The notes beneath the pieces are model-generated. The model was given only the letters and a program-made list of their open reading frames with translations, did no database searches and was not told the DNA's origin. From a virus, in IMG/VR virus record IMGVR_UViG_3300041586_000099, positions 1-46,071 of that record: a DNA stretch of 46,071 bases; one strand, given 5' to 3'. Each line of letters starts with the position of its first letter. Within the stretch, counting starts at the first letter, position 1. The translations under genes and the position numbers were made by a program. Shown here piece by piece: positions 1-8,107 of the stretch.

Positions 1-217
1 CAACGGGAGCGACCGGCGCAACGGGAGCGGCTGCCGGTGTGCCATTTGGCACGTCCGGGGCGGGGGGTGTGCCACTTGGCAGGAACGGGACGATCGGCGC
101 GACAGGAGCGACCGGCGCAACGGGAGCGACCGGCGCAACGGGAGCGGCTGCCGGTGTGCCATTTGGCACGTCCGGGGCGGGGGGTGTGCCACTTGGCAGG
201 AACGGGACGATCGGCGG
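1..217. repeat. Tandem repeat of ~117 bp, also forming the terminal redundancy of the window
   Basis: Two copies of a Pro/Ala/Val-coding unit start 117 bp apart (the CCATTTGG word recurs at about 42 and 159). Positions 1-99 are identical to 45972-46070, and 91-217 are identical to 45945-46071. All copies are multiples of three and in frame, so copy number can change without breaking the protein. The number of copies in the real molecule may be under- or over-represented here. Confidence 0.85.
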
Positions 218-1615
218 CGCAGGCGCGGGAGGCGCTGGCGGTTGCGCCGGGGAGTTGGTTGCCGCTTGGGGGCTGCGCAGGGTTTCCGCGAGAAGCTGAC
301 CCGCCGTCTGGGGCGCACCCATGGCAACACCGCCGAGGGTTTCGGCCATGACTTCGCCGGGGCTGATCGTGCCGTCCACTGAAAACTGCGCCAGACCTTC
401 GCCTGCGCCTTCGCCTACACCTTCAACGGTCGCGCCTGCGGCCACCGCGCCTGCACGCGCCGCGCGCGACCCGCCGACGGCGGACTGGACCATGCGGCCT
501 GCGATGCCTGCCGAGAGGGCGTCAATCGCAAAGATCACGCCGCCGCGCTGCGCGCCGTCGGCATACGCTTGCCGCAACGGGCCTGCGTTCGCCGTCATGA
601 AGGCTTCGACCGCCGCCGGGTCGGACGTGTCCACCCCGGCTTCGCCCAATGCGGACGTGATTTCCTGCGACGCATAGCTGGCCGTTTCGGTCGCGCCGCC
701 TGCGACGCCTGAGAAAAGGCCCGCACCAAGGGGTCCAGCAAGAAACTGGCCTACCACGGTCGCGCCGAGGGCAGGGATTTGTGACGGGCCGCTGCGTGCC
801 ACGACGGTCCGGGTCACGCCGCCGGGGTCTTGCATTAGGGCGGAAAACCCTTCCCCGAAAGTCTCTGCCTCGAACATCGCCTGCGCGGAGGGGTTCAGGG
901 GGATGCTTTGGGTTTCCGCGTCGCGGCCCATCATCCGGGGGATGCGGGTTCCGACGATCCGGGACGTGAGTTCGTCCGCGCGCTCTTGCCCGCGTGCGTC
1001 ACGCGAAGCGGCTTCCGGGCTGTCTTGGAAGTTCTCCCAGAACGCGCGCTGCGTCAGCTGGTCGTCCAAGATCGGCTGGAGCATTGCGGCTTCGGCGGGG
1101 GACGTCGCGTTCTGCATGGCGGCTTCGGTCTCTGCGATGGCTTGGTTCAGCGCAGGAAGAACACGTTGGGCTTCTTCCCCAGAACCCGAGTTCACGTTCG
1201 CCCGGACTTGGTCGAACCCAAGGCCAGCCGCGTCCCCGGCGTTCAACGCCTGCAATACCCCGGCGCGGAGGTCTCCCCAGAGGGTCGAATTGTCTTGCAC
1301 AGGTGCGACGGGTGCGCGCGGCGGGGCCACCGCGTTGCCGCTCATGTCGTGCAGCATTTCAAGGTTCGCGCTCATGGGGACGCCGGGGGCTTGCCGGGCG
1401 GGCGCGGGAGCGGCTTGGGGGGCCGTCCACTGTGCGCCGTCCCAGACTTGGCCTGCGGCGTCGCCGTCGAGAAGAACCGCCCCGGGGGGCAGTTGGGTGA
1501 CGCCTTGGGGCGCAGGGACGGGGGACGCCCATTGCGTGCCGTCCCAGACTTGGCCTGCGGCCTCCCCGTCCAGAAGAACCGCGCCGGGGGGAAGTTGGGA
1601 AAACACTTGGGTCAT
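1..1615 (-). CDS. Giant internal virion protein, N-terminal part (continues at the right end of the window)
   Basis: This is the first ~540 codons of a gene whose remainder lies at 40798-46071. The ATG at 1613-1615 begins MTQVFSQLPPGAVLLDG. Two similar ~30-residue copies follow (PGAVLLDG.AAGQVWDG.QW), then an Ala-rich helical stretch, then Pro/Ala/Val repeats such as [18 protein letters not shown] that run off the window edge without a stop. The codon phase at the edge matches the right-end frame once the shared repeat is superimposed. The gene is last in the late operon, 20 bp after the M15 peptidase. By position and size it corresponds to the T7 gp16-type internal or ejection protein. I see no strong Shine-Dalgarno sequence; translation may be coupled to the upstream gene. 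Confidence 0.75.
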   Translation of the reverse strand, partial: MTQVFSQLPPGAVLLDGEAAGQVWDGTQWASPVPAPQGVTQLPPGAVLLDGDAAGQVWDGAQWTAPQAAPAPARQAPGVPMSANLEMLHDMSGNAVAPPRAPVAPVQDNSTLWGDLRAGVLQALNAGDAAGLGFDQVRANVNSGSGEEAQRVLPALNQAIAETEAAMQNATSPAEAAMLQPILDDQLTQRAFWENFQDSPEAASRDARGQERADELTSRIVGTRIPRMMGRDAETQSIPLNPSAQAMFEAETFGEGFSALMQDPGGVTRTVVARSGPSQIPALGATVVGQFLAGPLGAGLFSGVAGGATETASYASQEITSALGEAGVDTSDPAAVEAFMTANAGPLRQAYADGAQRGGVIFAIDALSAGIAGRMVQSAVGGSRAARAGAVAAGATVEGVGEGAGEGLAQFSVDGTISPGEVMAETLGGVAMGAPQTAGQLLAETLRSPQAATNSPAQPPAPPAPAPPIVPFLPSGTPPAPDVPNGTPAAAPVAPVAPVAPVAPVAPIVPFLPSGTPPAPDVPNGTPAAAPVAPVAPV

Positions 1616-1634
1616 GGGATGATCCGTTGTTGGT

Positions 1635-2363
1635 TCACAGGACGCGCTGCGGACGTAATTTCGTTTGGAGGGCTGCTTCTGCCATCTGCATTTCAGAGAG
1701 AATACCGCCGAGGCCGGTGGCTTCGTTGTTGAACATAGCGGCCCGGTCTGCGTTCGACGGGCCTTGGGGTGCGACCGGCGCGGACGCATAGGCGTCTTGG
1801 GGCGCGGGCCGTCCGCCGCCGGTCATAGCCGCGATCAAGGCGTCGCGCTCCAAGTCCACGTCCGCGTCCGCGCCGAGGGCCATGTCGCCGCCGAGCGCGC
1901 CAGTGAGCGCGTCCGAGAAAGACGGAGCGCCGCCGTTTGGTGGGCGCTGCACACGTCCGCCGCTGGCGTCCATGGGTTCGATGTGCCAGTTCTCCCAATC
2001 CATCGGGAAGTGCAGGCCGTAGTTCCCGGCGTTCGCGTGGAACCACTCGCGCGAAGCGTCATTCTGCCATGACATGTCCACGGCGAGACCGTGGCCGTGG
2101 TTCGATTGTCCGGGAGGGGCCACCCACCGGCGGGCCGCTGCTTCCGAGCCGTAGCGCGCAATGGCAGACTGAAAGAGTTGGGCCTGAATTTCGGGCGACC
2201 GATAGGCGGACGTGATAAGCGCCCCGCCTTGAAGTTCGGCAGGCATGTCTTGCAGCATCGCGGCAATCGCGCCGCGAAACTCCGGGTTAAGCCCGGTCAG
2301 GGCGTCCGGACGGGTGCCGCCGCCGGAAAGAAAGCGCCCCCAAAAGTCGTCATTCGCGTCCAA
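1635..2363 (-). CDS. Virion-associated M15 (VanY-like) peptidoglycan peptidase
   Basis: A 242-aa protein starting at TTG (2361-2363). The zinc peptidase M15 signature is complete: SAYRSPEIQ near residues 52-60, SNHGHGLAVD at 87-96 (SxHxxGxAxD) and ENWH at 124-127. The family cleaves peptide cross-bridges of peptidoglycan. Its place among the internal virion genes, well away from the lysis cassette, suggests that it locally opens the wall during DNA injection rather than lysing the host. The C-terminal ~110 residues are Ala/Gly-rich and probably form a structural or anchoring segment. It is distinct from the second M15 enzyme at 15184-15846. Confidence 0.85.
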   Translation of the reverse strand: MDANDDFWGRFLSGGGTRPDALTGLNPEFRGAIAAMLQDMPAELQGGALITSAYRSPEIQAQLFQSAIARYGSEAAARRWVAPPGQSNHGHGLAVDMSWQNDASREWFHANAGNYGLHFPMDWENWHIEPMDASGGRVQRPPNGGAPSFSDALTGALGGDMALGADADVDLERDALIAAMTGGGRPAPQDAYASAPVAPQGPSNADRAAMFNNEATGLGGILSEMQMAEAALQTKLRPQRVL

Positions 2364-2366
2364 GGC

Positions 2367-3452
2367 TCAACCGCCCCCGGGAGCGGCGACCCACGACGTC
2401 CCGTCAAAGACCACGACGGTGCCGTCGGCCAGTTGGGCGCGCGTGCCGGGTGGGGTCTGCGGCGCGGCGGGTGCAGCGGTGGGCGCGGCGACGGGCGCAG
2501 GCCCGCCGCGCGCTGGCGCGACGGGGACCGTCAACCGACCATTGCGTCCGCCGGGGATCATCCCGTTGGTGTCTACGCCGTCGTAGACTTCTTCGGTGGC
2601 GAGACCGCCGAGGATTTCCGCAATGGCTGCCGAGGCGTTGCCGTTGTTCCGGGCGAAGGCTTCTTCCAGCTGCGGGCGGACCGACTGCCAGCCCATAGGG
2701 TCGAGTTCCGTCCCCGCTGGCATTTGCCCCGTGAGAACGTCCATGAACCGCGCGAAAAGCTGGTTGCCTTCGTTGATAGCGACCGGGGCAGGACTTTCAC
2801 GTTCGGTCAAAAGCCGCTCCATTGTGGCGGCGTTGTCGGCGTCATTGTTCGCGCCGGACTGAATGTTGTCGTCTTCGTTCATCCGGTAAGCGTTGAAGTT
2901 GGTGCTGGTATTGTTCAGGCCCGACTGGATATTGTTGGCGGCATTGTTCGCGCCGGACTGGATATTGTCCGCGTCGTTCATGCCCGCTGCATTGGCCAAG
3001 GCGTTCCCCGCGCCCGTGGGCGTGTCCCCAAAACCGTTGACGACGCCCGTGCCGAGAAGAATGTTCGAGAAGTCATTGGGCGAGGCAAAGTTCGGGTTCA
3101 CGAACGTGGCGCTGCCCGTCATGTTCTGCGGGTCAAGACCCGCTTGCGCCGCCGCTGCCGCAAGGGCCGCGCGACCCTCTTGCGTGGACATGTCCAGCCC
3201 GGTCAGCGCCGCCGCGAACGCCTCCAGCCCCGACATGCGGCCTTGGATTTGGGACGCTTCGGTGTTGCGAAGGCCAGCGGTCGCGTCGAAGCTGCGTCCT
3301 TGTGCAGCTTCGGAAAGCGCCTGCGCGTCGATCAGTCCGCCGCGCCGACGGTTCAGGTCCGCCTCAATCATGGCGGACGGGTCCGGGTTAAGCGCACGGG
3401 ACAGGGCTGCGAAGCCTGCCGCGATCTGTGGGTTTTCAATGCTGCCAGCCAT
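2367..3452 (-). CDS. Internal virion protein with NIQSGANN repeats, function unknown
   Basis: A 361-aa protein. The ATG at 3450-3452 is preceded by AAGG with a 7-nt gap. It lies between two internal-virion-type genes and ends 3 bp before the M15 peptidase start, so it is in the same operon. It is Ala/Asn-rich and mostly helical. The middle carries three near-copies of DNIQSG(A/L)NN (about 2830-2980), and the C-terminus ends in LADGTVVVFDGTSWVAAP, which resembles the repeats at the start of the giant protein. No enzyme motif was found. A virion or ejection component is the best reading, from context only. Confidence 0.6.
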   Translation of the reverse strand: MAGSIENPQIAAGFAALSRALNPDPSAMIEADLNRRRGGLIDAQALSEAAQGRSFDATAGLRNTEASQIQGRMSGLEAFAAALTGLDMSTQEGRAALAAAAAQAGLDPQNMTGSATFVNPNFASPNDFSNILLGTGVVNGFGDTPTGAGNALANAAGMNDADNIQSGANNAANNIQSGLNNTSTNFNAYRMNEDDNIQSGANNDADNAATMERLLTERESPAPVAINEGNQLFARFMDVLTGQMPAGTELDPMGWQSVRPQLEEAFARNNGNASAAIAEILGGLATEEVYDGVDTNGMIPGGRNGRLTVPVAPARGGPAPVAAPTAAPAAPQTPPGTRAQLADGTVVVFDGTSWVAAPGGG

Positions 3453-3461
3453 GTTACTGCC

Positions 3462-4160
3462 TTACCGGACGGGACGCGGCACGGGCCGCATGGGAGAGGT
3501 TACGCCTGTGCCGAACAGACCGCCGAGTCTGCCGCCCTTGCCGAAGGCTCCGCCGCCCGCAAGGGAGAGACCGCCGGAGAGCAAGTCTAGGAAAGTGCTG
3601 TCAGGCGCGCGGACCGTCGCCGCCGGGATTTGCTGTTCTTGCTCCGCCACTCCGAGAGAGCCGCGACGCAGGCCCCCGAGGGTGGACATGAAGTCACCCG
3701 CCCCGGCAAAAGTCTCCGCACGTCCACGTCCGGCATTGCCGAAACCGGAGAGCGCCGCCAACGCTTTGATGCGCTCACGGCTGCTGGCGGCTTCGGTTGC
3801 TGCCCGGCGGTTCACGTCCTCTTGCACCGCGCTTGAGGCTTTCGCCTGTCCGGGGAGCATACCTTCGGGGGCCAGCGCGCGGGGGCGCGCGTCAAGCATG
3901 TTGGTGAACTCCGCCGCCGCGCCCTCTTGGGCCGTGTCGAAGTTCTCACGGGACATGGTGTCCATGGTGCTGGAGAAACTGCCCTCTGCTTCCGTCTGGA
4001 AGTCAGCTTGCCGGGCGCGCTCTGTTTCCCGGGCGTTCTGCGACATTTGGAACGCCTTCGTGTTCTGGGCGTTCACGGCGTTGACGTGTTGGGACTGTTG
4101 CCGGGCTTGAAGTCCGCCGACCCCCATCGAAGCTACCGCCATGGAAATTGGATCACACAT
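3462..4160 (-). CDS. Putative internal virion protein (T7 gp14-like by position)
   Basis: A 232-aa protein. The ATG at 4158-4160 is preceded by GAGG 9 nt upstream. It begins MCDPISMAVASMGVGG, a Cys-2 start followed by a short hydrophobic stretch, then about 130 residues rich in Gln, Ala, Glu and Arg that look helical or coiled-coil, then a Gly-rich tail (LSLAGGGAFGKGGRLGG). Small proteins with a short N-terminal hydrophobic patch and a helical body are typical of the gp14 position in T7-like ejection complexes. The assignment is from context and composition, not sequence identity. Confidence 0.55.
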   Translation of the reverse strand: MCDPISMAVASMGVGGLQARQQSQHVNAVNAQNTKAFQMSQNARETERARQADFQTEAEGSFSSTMDTMSRENFDTAQEGAAAEFTNMLDARPRALAPEGMLPGQAKASSAVQEDVNRRAATEAASSRERIKALAALSGFGNAGRGRAETFAGAGDFMSTLGGLRRGSLGVAEQEQQIPAATVRAPDSTFLDLLSGGLSLAGGGAFGKGGRLGGLFGTGVTSPMRPVPRPVR

Positions 4161-4163
4161 TTA

Positions 4164-4811
4164 TCAAGCCCTCGAACCAATGACGCGCGTGTTGCTGCGC
4201 GGGGCGGAGCCGGTGGGGCTGCCTCCAAAGTAAGCGTCCAGAACTTGGCTGCGCTGCCGTTGCTCCACAAAGTTCCCGACCCCGGTGGCTGCGCCTTGGA
4301 AGACTGCGGGGAGTGGGTTGAAGCGGGGTTGCTGCTCAAACAGGACGCGCGATCGGGACGTGGCTTCGTTGGCCGAGCGTTGCGCGTCCCCGGTGGCGTT
4401 CAGGAGCGACGTCAGGCTGGACTTCTCATTCGCCACACGTCCGCGAAGGTCGCCGGTCTGGCCCTCTGCGTCGTTCAGGAGCGAGGCCAGATTGTCCGTG
4501 TAAGCGGACGTGAGGTCCGCGCGCTTCTGTCCGGCCATAGACGAGTTCAACGTCCCGGCCCGAGTGAGGGCGAACGTCAGTTCGTCCTGCGCGTCCCCGA
4601 ACTGGTCGTCCAGTTGGGGCTGCTGATAGTCCATGATGTTGTCGCGGAAGCCGTTAAAGAAGTCGTCCCCGAAACCCTCAAAGGTCCGGTCAATGTCCGC
4701 CGTCCCGGTGCGGATGCGTCCCGCGCGCGCTTCTTCGTCCTGCCGCGCGCGGGCGCTGTCCGCAAGCATCTGGTTCTGGATTGTGTTGTCTACTTTGGGG
4801 CTGCCGCACAT
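4164..4811 (-). CDS. Putative internal virion protein, helical
   Basis: A 215-aa protein starting MCGSPKVDNTIQNQM, again with Cys at position 2 like its downstream neighbour. It is mostly helical and polar, with many Asp, Gln, Arg and Ala, and no membrane segment. It ends 3 bp before the next start, so translation is tightly coupled. The shared MCxxP start suggests that the pair arose by duplication or acts at the same site. I do not recognise a named family; internal virion or tail-adaptor protein is inferred from gene order. Confidence 0.5.
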   Translation of the reverse strand: MCGSPKVDNTIQNQMLADSARARQDEEARAGRIRTGTADIDRTFEGFGDDFFNGFRDNIMDYQQPQLDDQFGDAQDELTFALTRAGTLNSSMAGQKRADLTSAYTDNLASLLNDAEGQTGDLRGRVANEKSSLTSLLNATGDAQRSANEATSRSRVLFEQQPRFNPLPAVFQGAATGVGNFVEQRQRSQVLDAYFGGSPTGSAPRSNTRVIGSRA

Positions 4812-4845
4812 GAAGGGGAACGTCCGTCAAGGGAGGGCTGCTTGA

Positions 4846-5376
4846 TCAGGGGCGCGGCCTGATCTGACTTCTGGTCGTTGCAGCTTTTGCAGTTTCTCGC
4901 GTCCACACATATAAGACAAAGGTTTCGCCGTTTCTGCCGTATTTGTCCAGAACATTTTCCGGCTTTGCGCCCACGGCTTCCAGCCACCGCCGCGCGTCGG
5001 TGTGGGTTGCCAGCGCGGCGGCGTCCGCGCGGTGCGCCCCTGCCCGAAGCAGAGCCGGGATCATGAACCGGCGGACGTGCCGCGTCAGCGTCAGCGCGAC
5101 CTTGGGCCAGTCGTCCGTCCCGAAAGCCCACATGGACCAGACGCCGGGCCAGCGGGGCATGGCCCCAATGGCGGCGACCGGGACGCCGTCCAGATAAACG
5201 CCCCACTGGAAAGACCCGGTCTGTGCGATGCTGGAGGCAAACGCTTCTGGATCGTCCCCGAAACGGGTGGCAAAAAGTTCTTCTTTGTCGCGGGGCCGGA
5301 GGTTCCGAGTGATGTGGGTCAGGTCCGCCACGGACGGCTGGACCCGAAGTTCGACGCGCGGACGTGGAGTTTTCAA
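4846..5376 (-). CDS. GNAT-like protein (T7 gp13 / DUF2833-like position)
   Basis: A 176-aa protein. TTG start at 5374-5376 overlapping the stop of the upstream gene (TTGA), with GGAG 7 nt before it. It begins with an Arg-rich strand, has a WGVYLDGVPVAAIGAMP segment typical of the central strands of GNAT folds, and a later helix-strand (ARRWLEAVGAKPENVLDKYG) like the C-terminal acetyl-CoA-fold half. In T7-like phages the gene between nozzle and internal core proteins (gp13) belongs to the GNAT-like DUF2833 family. Fold and order agree; whether it binds acetyl-CoA cannot be seen. Confidence 0.6.
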   Translation of the reverse strand: MKTPRPRVELRVQPSVADLTHITRNLRPRDKEELFATRFGDDPEAFASSIAQTGSFQWGVYLDGVPVAAIGAMPRWPGVWSMWAFGTDDWPKVALTLTRHVRRFMIPALLRAGAHRADAAALATHTDARRWLEAVGAKPENVLDKYGRNGETFVLYVWTRETAKAATTRSQIRPRP

Positions 5377-6827
5377 GAAGCGTCTCCGTCTTCAAAGTGA
5401 ATGGCCATGTTGGCAATCCCTGCGGGGCCGGTGCCGATGGACGTCAGGCGCAAGGCCAAGTGGGTGGACATGAACTCGACCGGGATGCGGGCCTGCGTCC
5501 ACGTCGGCTTCGTGATCCGGGCAATTTCAATCCACTTGGGTTCCGGAGAGAGCGGGTCCGGGTTTACTTCCACGATCCACTCGCCTTGGACAGTCGCGTC
5601 GATGCCGCGCCAGTCTTTGGTCGTGGCCGGGCGTCCGGCGTCCAGAAACGGCGTCTCGACCACGACGGACGTGGCGTCGAACAGTTCGACGGACGTGCCG
5701 AAAGGGACGTTCGGATCGAACGGGTTTCCGGCGTCGGCGGGGGGCAGGCCGTAGAGAAGGATTTCCTCCCCCACGCGCAAGACCACGCGGCTGTGGGCTG
5801 TCGTGATGTAGTCCACCGAAGACCCGACTTCCAAGAGCGACCACGCCGAGATATTGGAGTTCGGGAACGTGGACAGTGCAAACACTTCACCGCCCCACAC
5901 AAGCCAGAACCGGCCTGTCAGCGGGTCCACCACGGCAGCAATCCGTTCCGCCAGCGCGGGCGTCAGCAACTCCCGGCGCGTCCGGATCAGGGCGTCCACC
6001 GGGGAGCCTATGTCGTTGACTGCCGCCGCCGTGGAGACGTCGCGCGCGCGTAGGGACCGGATGCCTGTGTCGGACAGGAACAAGACGTCGCCATTCCCGT
6101 AGCGGGCGACCGCGTGGGGGGCGACAAGCCCGACGTTCCCGAGGACTTGGAGAAGCTGGTTCTGGTTGGGGTCCGCGTCCATGGCCCAAACTTGAATGTT
6201 CGTCCGGGCGAACAGTGCAAGGCTGCCGTAGTATTGCTCCGCGCCCACCAATGCCGTCCCGGCGCTGTCTTCCGCCGTGACGTCGATAATCCCGTGACCC
6301 GCCCCAGACGTCCAGAGGGTCGCGTTTTTGATTGCCGAGAAACGGACGTTCGGGCCGTCAATGGCGTAGAGTTTCTGTTTGTGCGCCGCGACGTAGTTCC
6401 CGGACACGGTGTCGGTGACTTGCACGCCGTCGTAGAAGTGCCGTGTCGAAAAAACGCCGTTGCCGTCCACAAACCGGGCCACGACATAGATGCCGCCGGT
6501 AAAAGTCTGCGCGTCCATCACCCGGTCCAGTATGAGGCTGCCGATCGTAGGGACTAGCTGCTGGTAGGACACGAAAGAGGGGAGCGGCGTCACGTTGACC
6601 GGGTCGGCCAAGCCAAAAACGAAAAGCTGGCCGTTCAGAAACGCCAGCCCGGACGTGAGATTTGGGGGGAGTGCGCCGACCAGAGAAAAAGTCTGCCGCT
6701 TCTCGATTTCCCCGCCTGCCGTGATGAAGCCGTTCCGCAACATGCGGAGCGATCCGGGGGGTGCAGACACGGGGGATTTCCGGAGGTCGATCCCGGCGGA
6801 GAAGTCGTCCAGAATAACGTAGGGCAT
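5373..6827 (-). CDS. Tail nozzle / packaged-DNA stabilisation protein
   Basis: A 484-aa protein. The ATG at 6825-6827 is preceded by GGAGA. It is rich in beta strands with repeated blade-like segments (GLAFLNGQLFVFG, GGIYVVARFVDGNG, GDVLFLSDTGIRSL, GRFWLVWGGEVFAL), consistent with a propeller-like nozzle of the P22 gp10 or T7 gp12 type that closes the portal and starts the short tail. Size and position, immediately after the adaptor gene, fit this role. Its stop overlaps the next start. No catalytic residues are evident. Confidence 0.65.
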   Translation of the reverse strand: MPYVILDDFSAGIDLRKSPVSAPPGSLRMLRNGFITAGGEIEKRQTFSLVGALPPNLTSGLAFLNGQLFVFGLADPVNVTPLPSFVSYQQLVPTIGSLILDRVMDAQTFTGGIYVVARFVDGNGVFSTRHFYDGVQVTDTVSGNYVAAHKQKLYAIDGPNVRFSAIKNATLWTSGAGHGIIDVTAEDSAGTALVGAEQYYGSLALFARTNIQVWAMDADPNQNQLLQVLGNVGLVAPHAVARYGNGDVLFLSDTGIRSLRARDVSTAAAVNDIGSPVDALIRTRRELLTPALAERIAAVVDPLTGRFWLVWGGEVFALSTFPNSNISAWSLLEVGSSVDYITTAHSRVVLRVGEEILLYGLPPADAGNPFDPNVPFGTSVELFDATSVVVETPFLDAGRPATTKDWRGIDATVQGEWIVEVNPDPLSPEPKWIEIARITKPTWTQARIPVEFMSTHLALRLTSIGTGPAGIANMAIHFEDGDAS

Positions 6828-6830
6828 GGC

Positions 6831-7553
6831 TTATTCTCCGGGGAGGCGGAAACGTCGTCCCGTGCCGCGCGCCTGTGCAACGCCGGGGACCATGGACAGG
6901 GTGCGGTTGTCCGACGACTGCATGGTGGCCTTGAGGTTCGAGTAGCGGTCTGCGGCAAGCTGGAGTTTCAGCCCTGCGTCTTCGGCTTTCTGCGCCGCGA
7001 GGATTTCAGCGGCAGCCATGAGAACGATCAGCGGCCCGTCGATCAGAGACGCATGGGTCTCCACGTCCGTCAGCGGCGGCAGACGTCGCTTGCCGACGAA
7101 CCGCAAGCTGGTGGGCCGGGCCGGGATCGGCCAGACTTCAAACATGCGAAACTCGGGGTCTTCTTCCGCCGGGGAAAGGTAAGGTCGCCAGCGGACCACG
7201 TCCGGGGCGGTTTCGTTGGCGTCGCTGTCGATGTGGTTCAGCTGTTCTTCGTCAATGCCGTAACCGATAACCCGCCACGTCTCCGGGGTGGCCGTCGCCC
7301 GGGCGAAGACTTTCGACAAGGAATTGTGCGAGAGGTTTGCCGGGATGCTGGCGAAACGCTGGCCCGCGTCCAACAGAACAGAACCGTTTTCCCGCAACAG
7401 GGGCCAGTCCCAATCGTCGTAAAGCGTTTCCTGCGTCCGGGCGAGAAGTGAGACGTGGCGTCCGAGCAAGTGGGTTCCGTGCGCCGCGTCCGCGCTCAAC
7501 CGGGCTTCGTGCCGGAGAAGGGTAAGCATTTCAGCAAGGGTCATGCGGCGCAC
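6831..7553 (-). CDS. Head-tail adaptor protein (T7 gp11-like)
   Basis: A 240-aa protein. GTG start at 7551-7553 preceded by GAGG 8 nt upstream; an ATG three codons later is an alternative. The N-terminal half is helical (LAEMLTLLRHEARLS...HVSLLARTQETLYDDWDW) and a tryptophan-rich middle follows, a layout seen in dodecameric adaptors that bind the portal. It is adjacent to and coupled with the nozzle gene (3-bp gap), the usual order in podoviruses. Family placement rests on this pattern and gene order. Confidence 0.6.
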   Translation of the reverse strand: MRRMTLAEMLTLLRHEARLSADAAHGTHLLGRHVSLLARTQETLYDDWDWPLLRENGSVLLDAGQRFASIPANLSHNSLSKVFARATATPETWRVIGYGIDEEQLNHIDSDANETAPDVVRWRPYLSPAEEDPEFRMFEVWPIPARPTSLRFVGKRRLPPLTDVETHASLIDGPLIVLMAAAEILAAQKAEDAGLKLQLAADRYSNLKATMQSSDNRTLSMVPGVAQARGTGRRFRLPGE

Positions 7554-7565
7554 GGGATCAGCCTC

Positions 7566-8033
7566 TTATTCGGACGGCAGTTGGTCGAGCGCCGGGAGAG
7601 CGGCGGTTTCGACCACGGGGGCAGGGGCGTCGGACTTGGCGGCTTCGGCCTTGGTGGCCTTCTTGCTGGCCCGGGGGGCGCGGGTCATGGCCGCGACACG
7701 GGCAACTTCGCCAGCGGTGACTTCGTCCAAGGTCGGGAAGCTGTCGTCAAAGACCGGGAGAGGGAAGGTGTTGCCCATGGGTGGGAACACGGCGCGGACA
7801 ACTTTGTCCCCATAGAGGCCCGCCAGCCGCGAAAATTCATCTTCGGCAGAGCGTTCGTCCGTCTCACCGATGGAGACCAGATCATAGACGTGTTCCGGAC
7901 CCCCGTGGATGGCTTGAAGGATGGCCACTTCCGGGAGGGTCACGGGATCATCTGTGCCGCGATAGGCGGTGTTGTCCCGTGCGGCCCCGAGGTTGATGAT
8001 GCAAGACAGGAGTTGGAATTTGGACTTGGACAA
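7566..8033 (-). CDS. Conserved protein downstream of the capsid gene, function unknown
   Basis: A 155-aa protein. TTG start at 8031-8033 preceded by AAGGAG with a 6-nt gap; longer upstream reading is rejected because it crosses a stable hairpin at 8065-8093. Residues 1-100 look globular (FQLLSCIINLGAARDNTAYRG, EVAILQAIHGGPEHVYDLVS); the last ~50 are Ala/Lys/Pro-rich and probably disordered. Position between major capsid and adaptor genes suggests a head-completion or capsid-binding role. No family recognised. Confidence 0.6.
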   Translation of the reverse strand: MSKSKFQLLSCIINLGAARDNTAYRGTDDPVTLPEVAILQAIHGGPEHVYDLVSIGETDERSAEDEFSRLAGLYGDKVVRAVFPPMGNTFPLPVFDDSFPTLDEVTAGEVARVAAMTRAPRASKKATKAEAAKSDAPAPVVETAALPALDQLPSE

Positions 8034-8064
8034 GGGGTTCTCCTTGGTAAGGGAAGGGCTTTGC

Positions 8065-8093
8065 GCGTCCGCTCCCTGTGGGGGAGCGGACGC
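8065..8093 (-). terminator. Strong GC hairpin between capsid gene and the 155-aa gene
   Basis: Perfect 12-bp stem (8065-8076 with 8082-8093) and a 5-nt loop. There is no U-tract in the minus direction, so it is more likely an attenuator, processing site or 3'-end stabiliser of the capsid mRNA than a full terminator. Confidence 0.6.
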
Positions 8094-8107
8094 TGTCAGT
8101 GTGCCAA

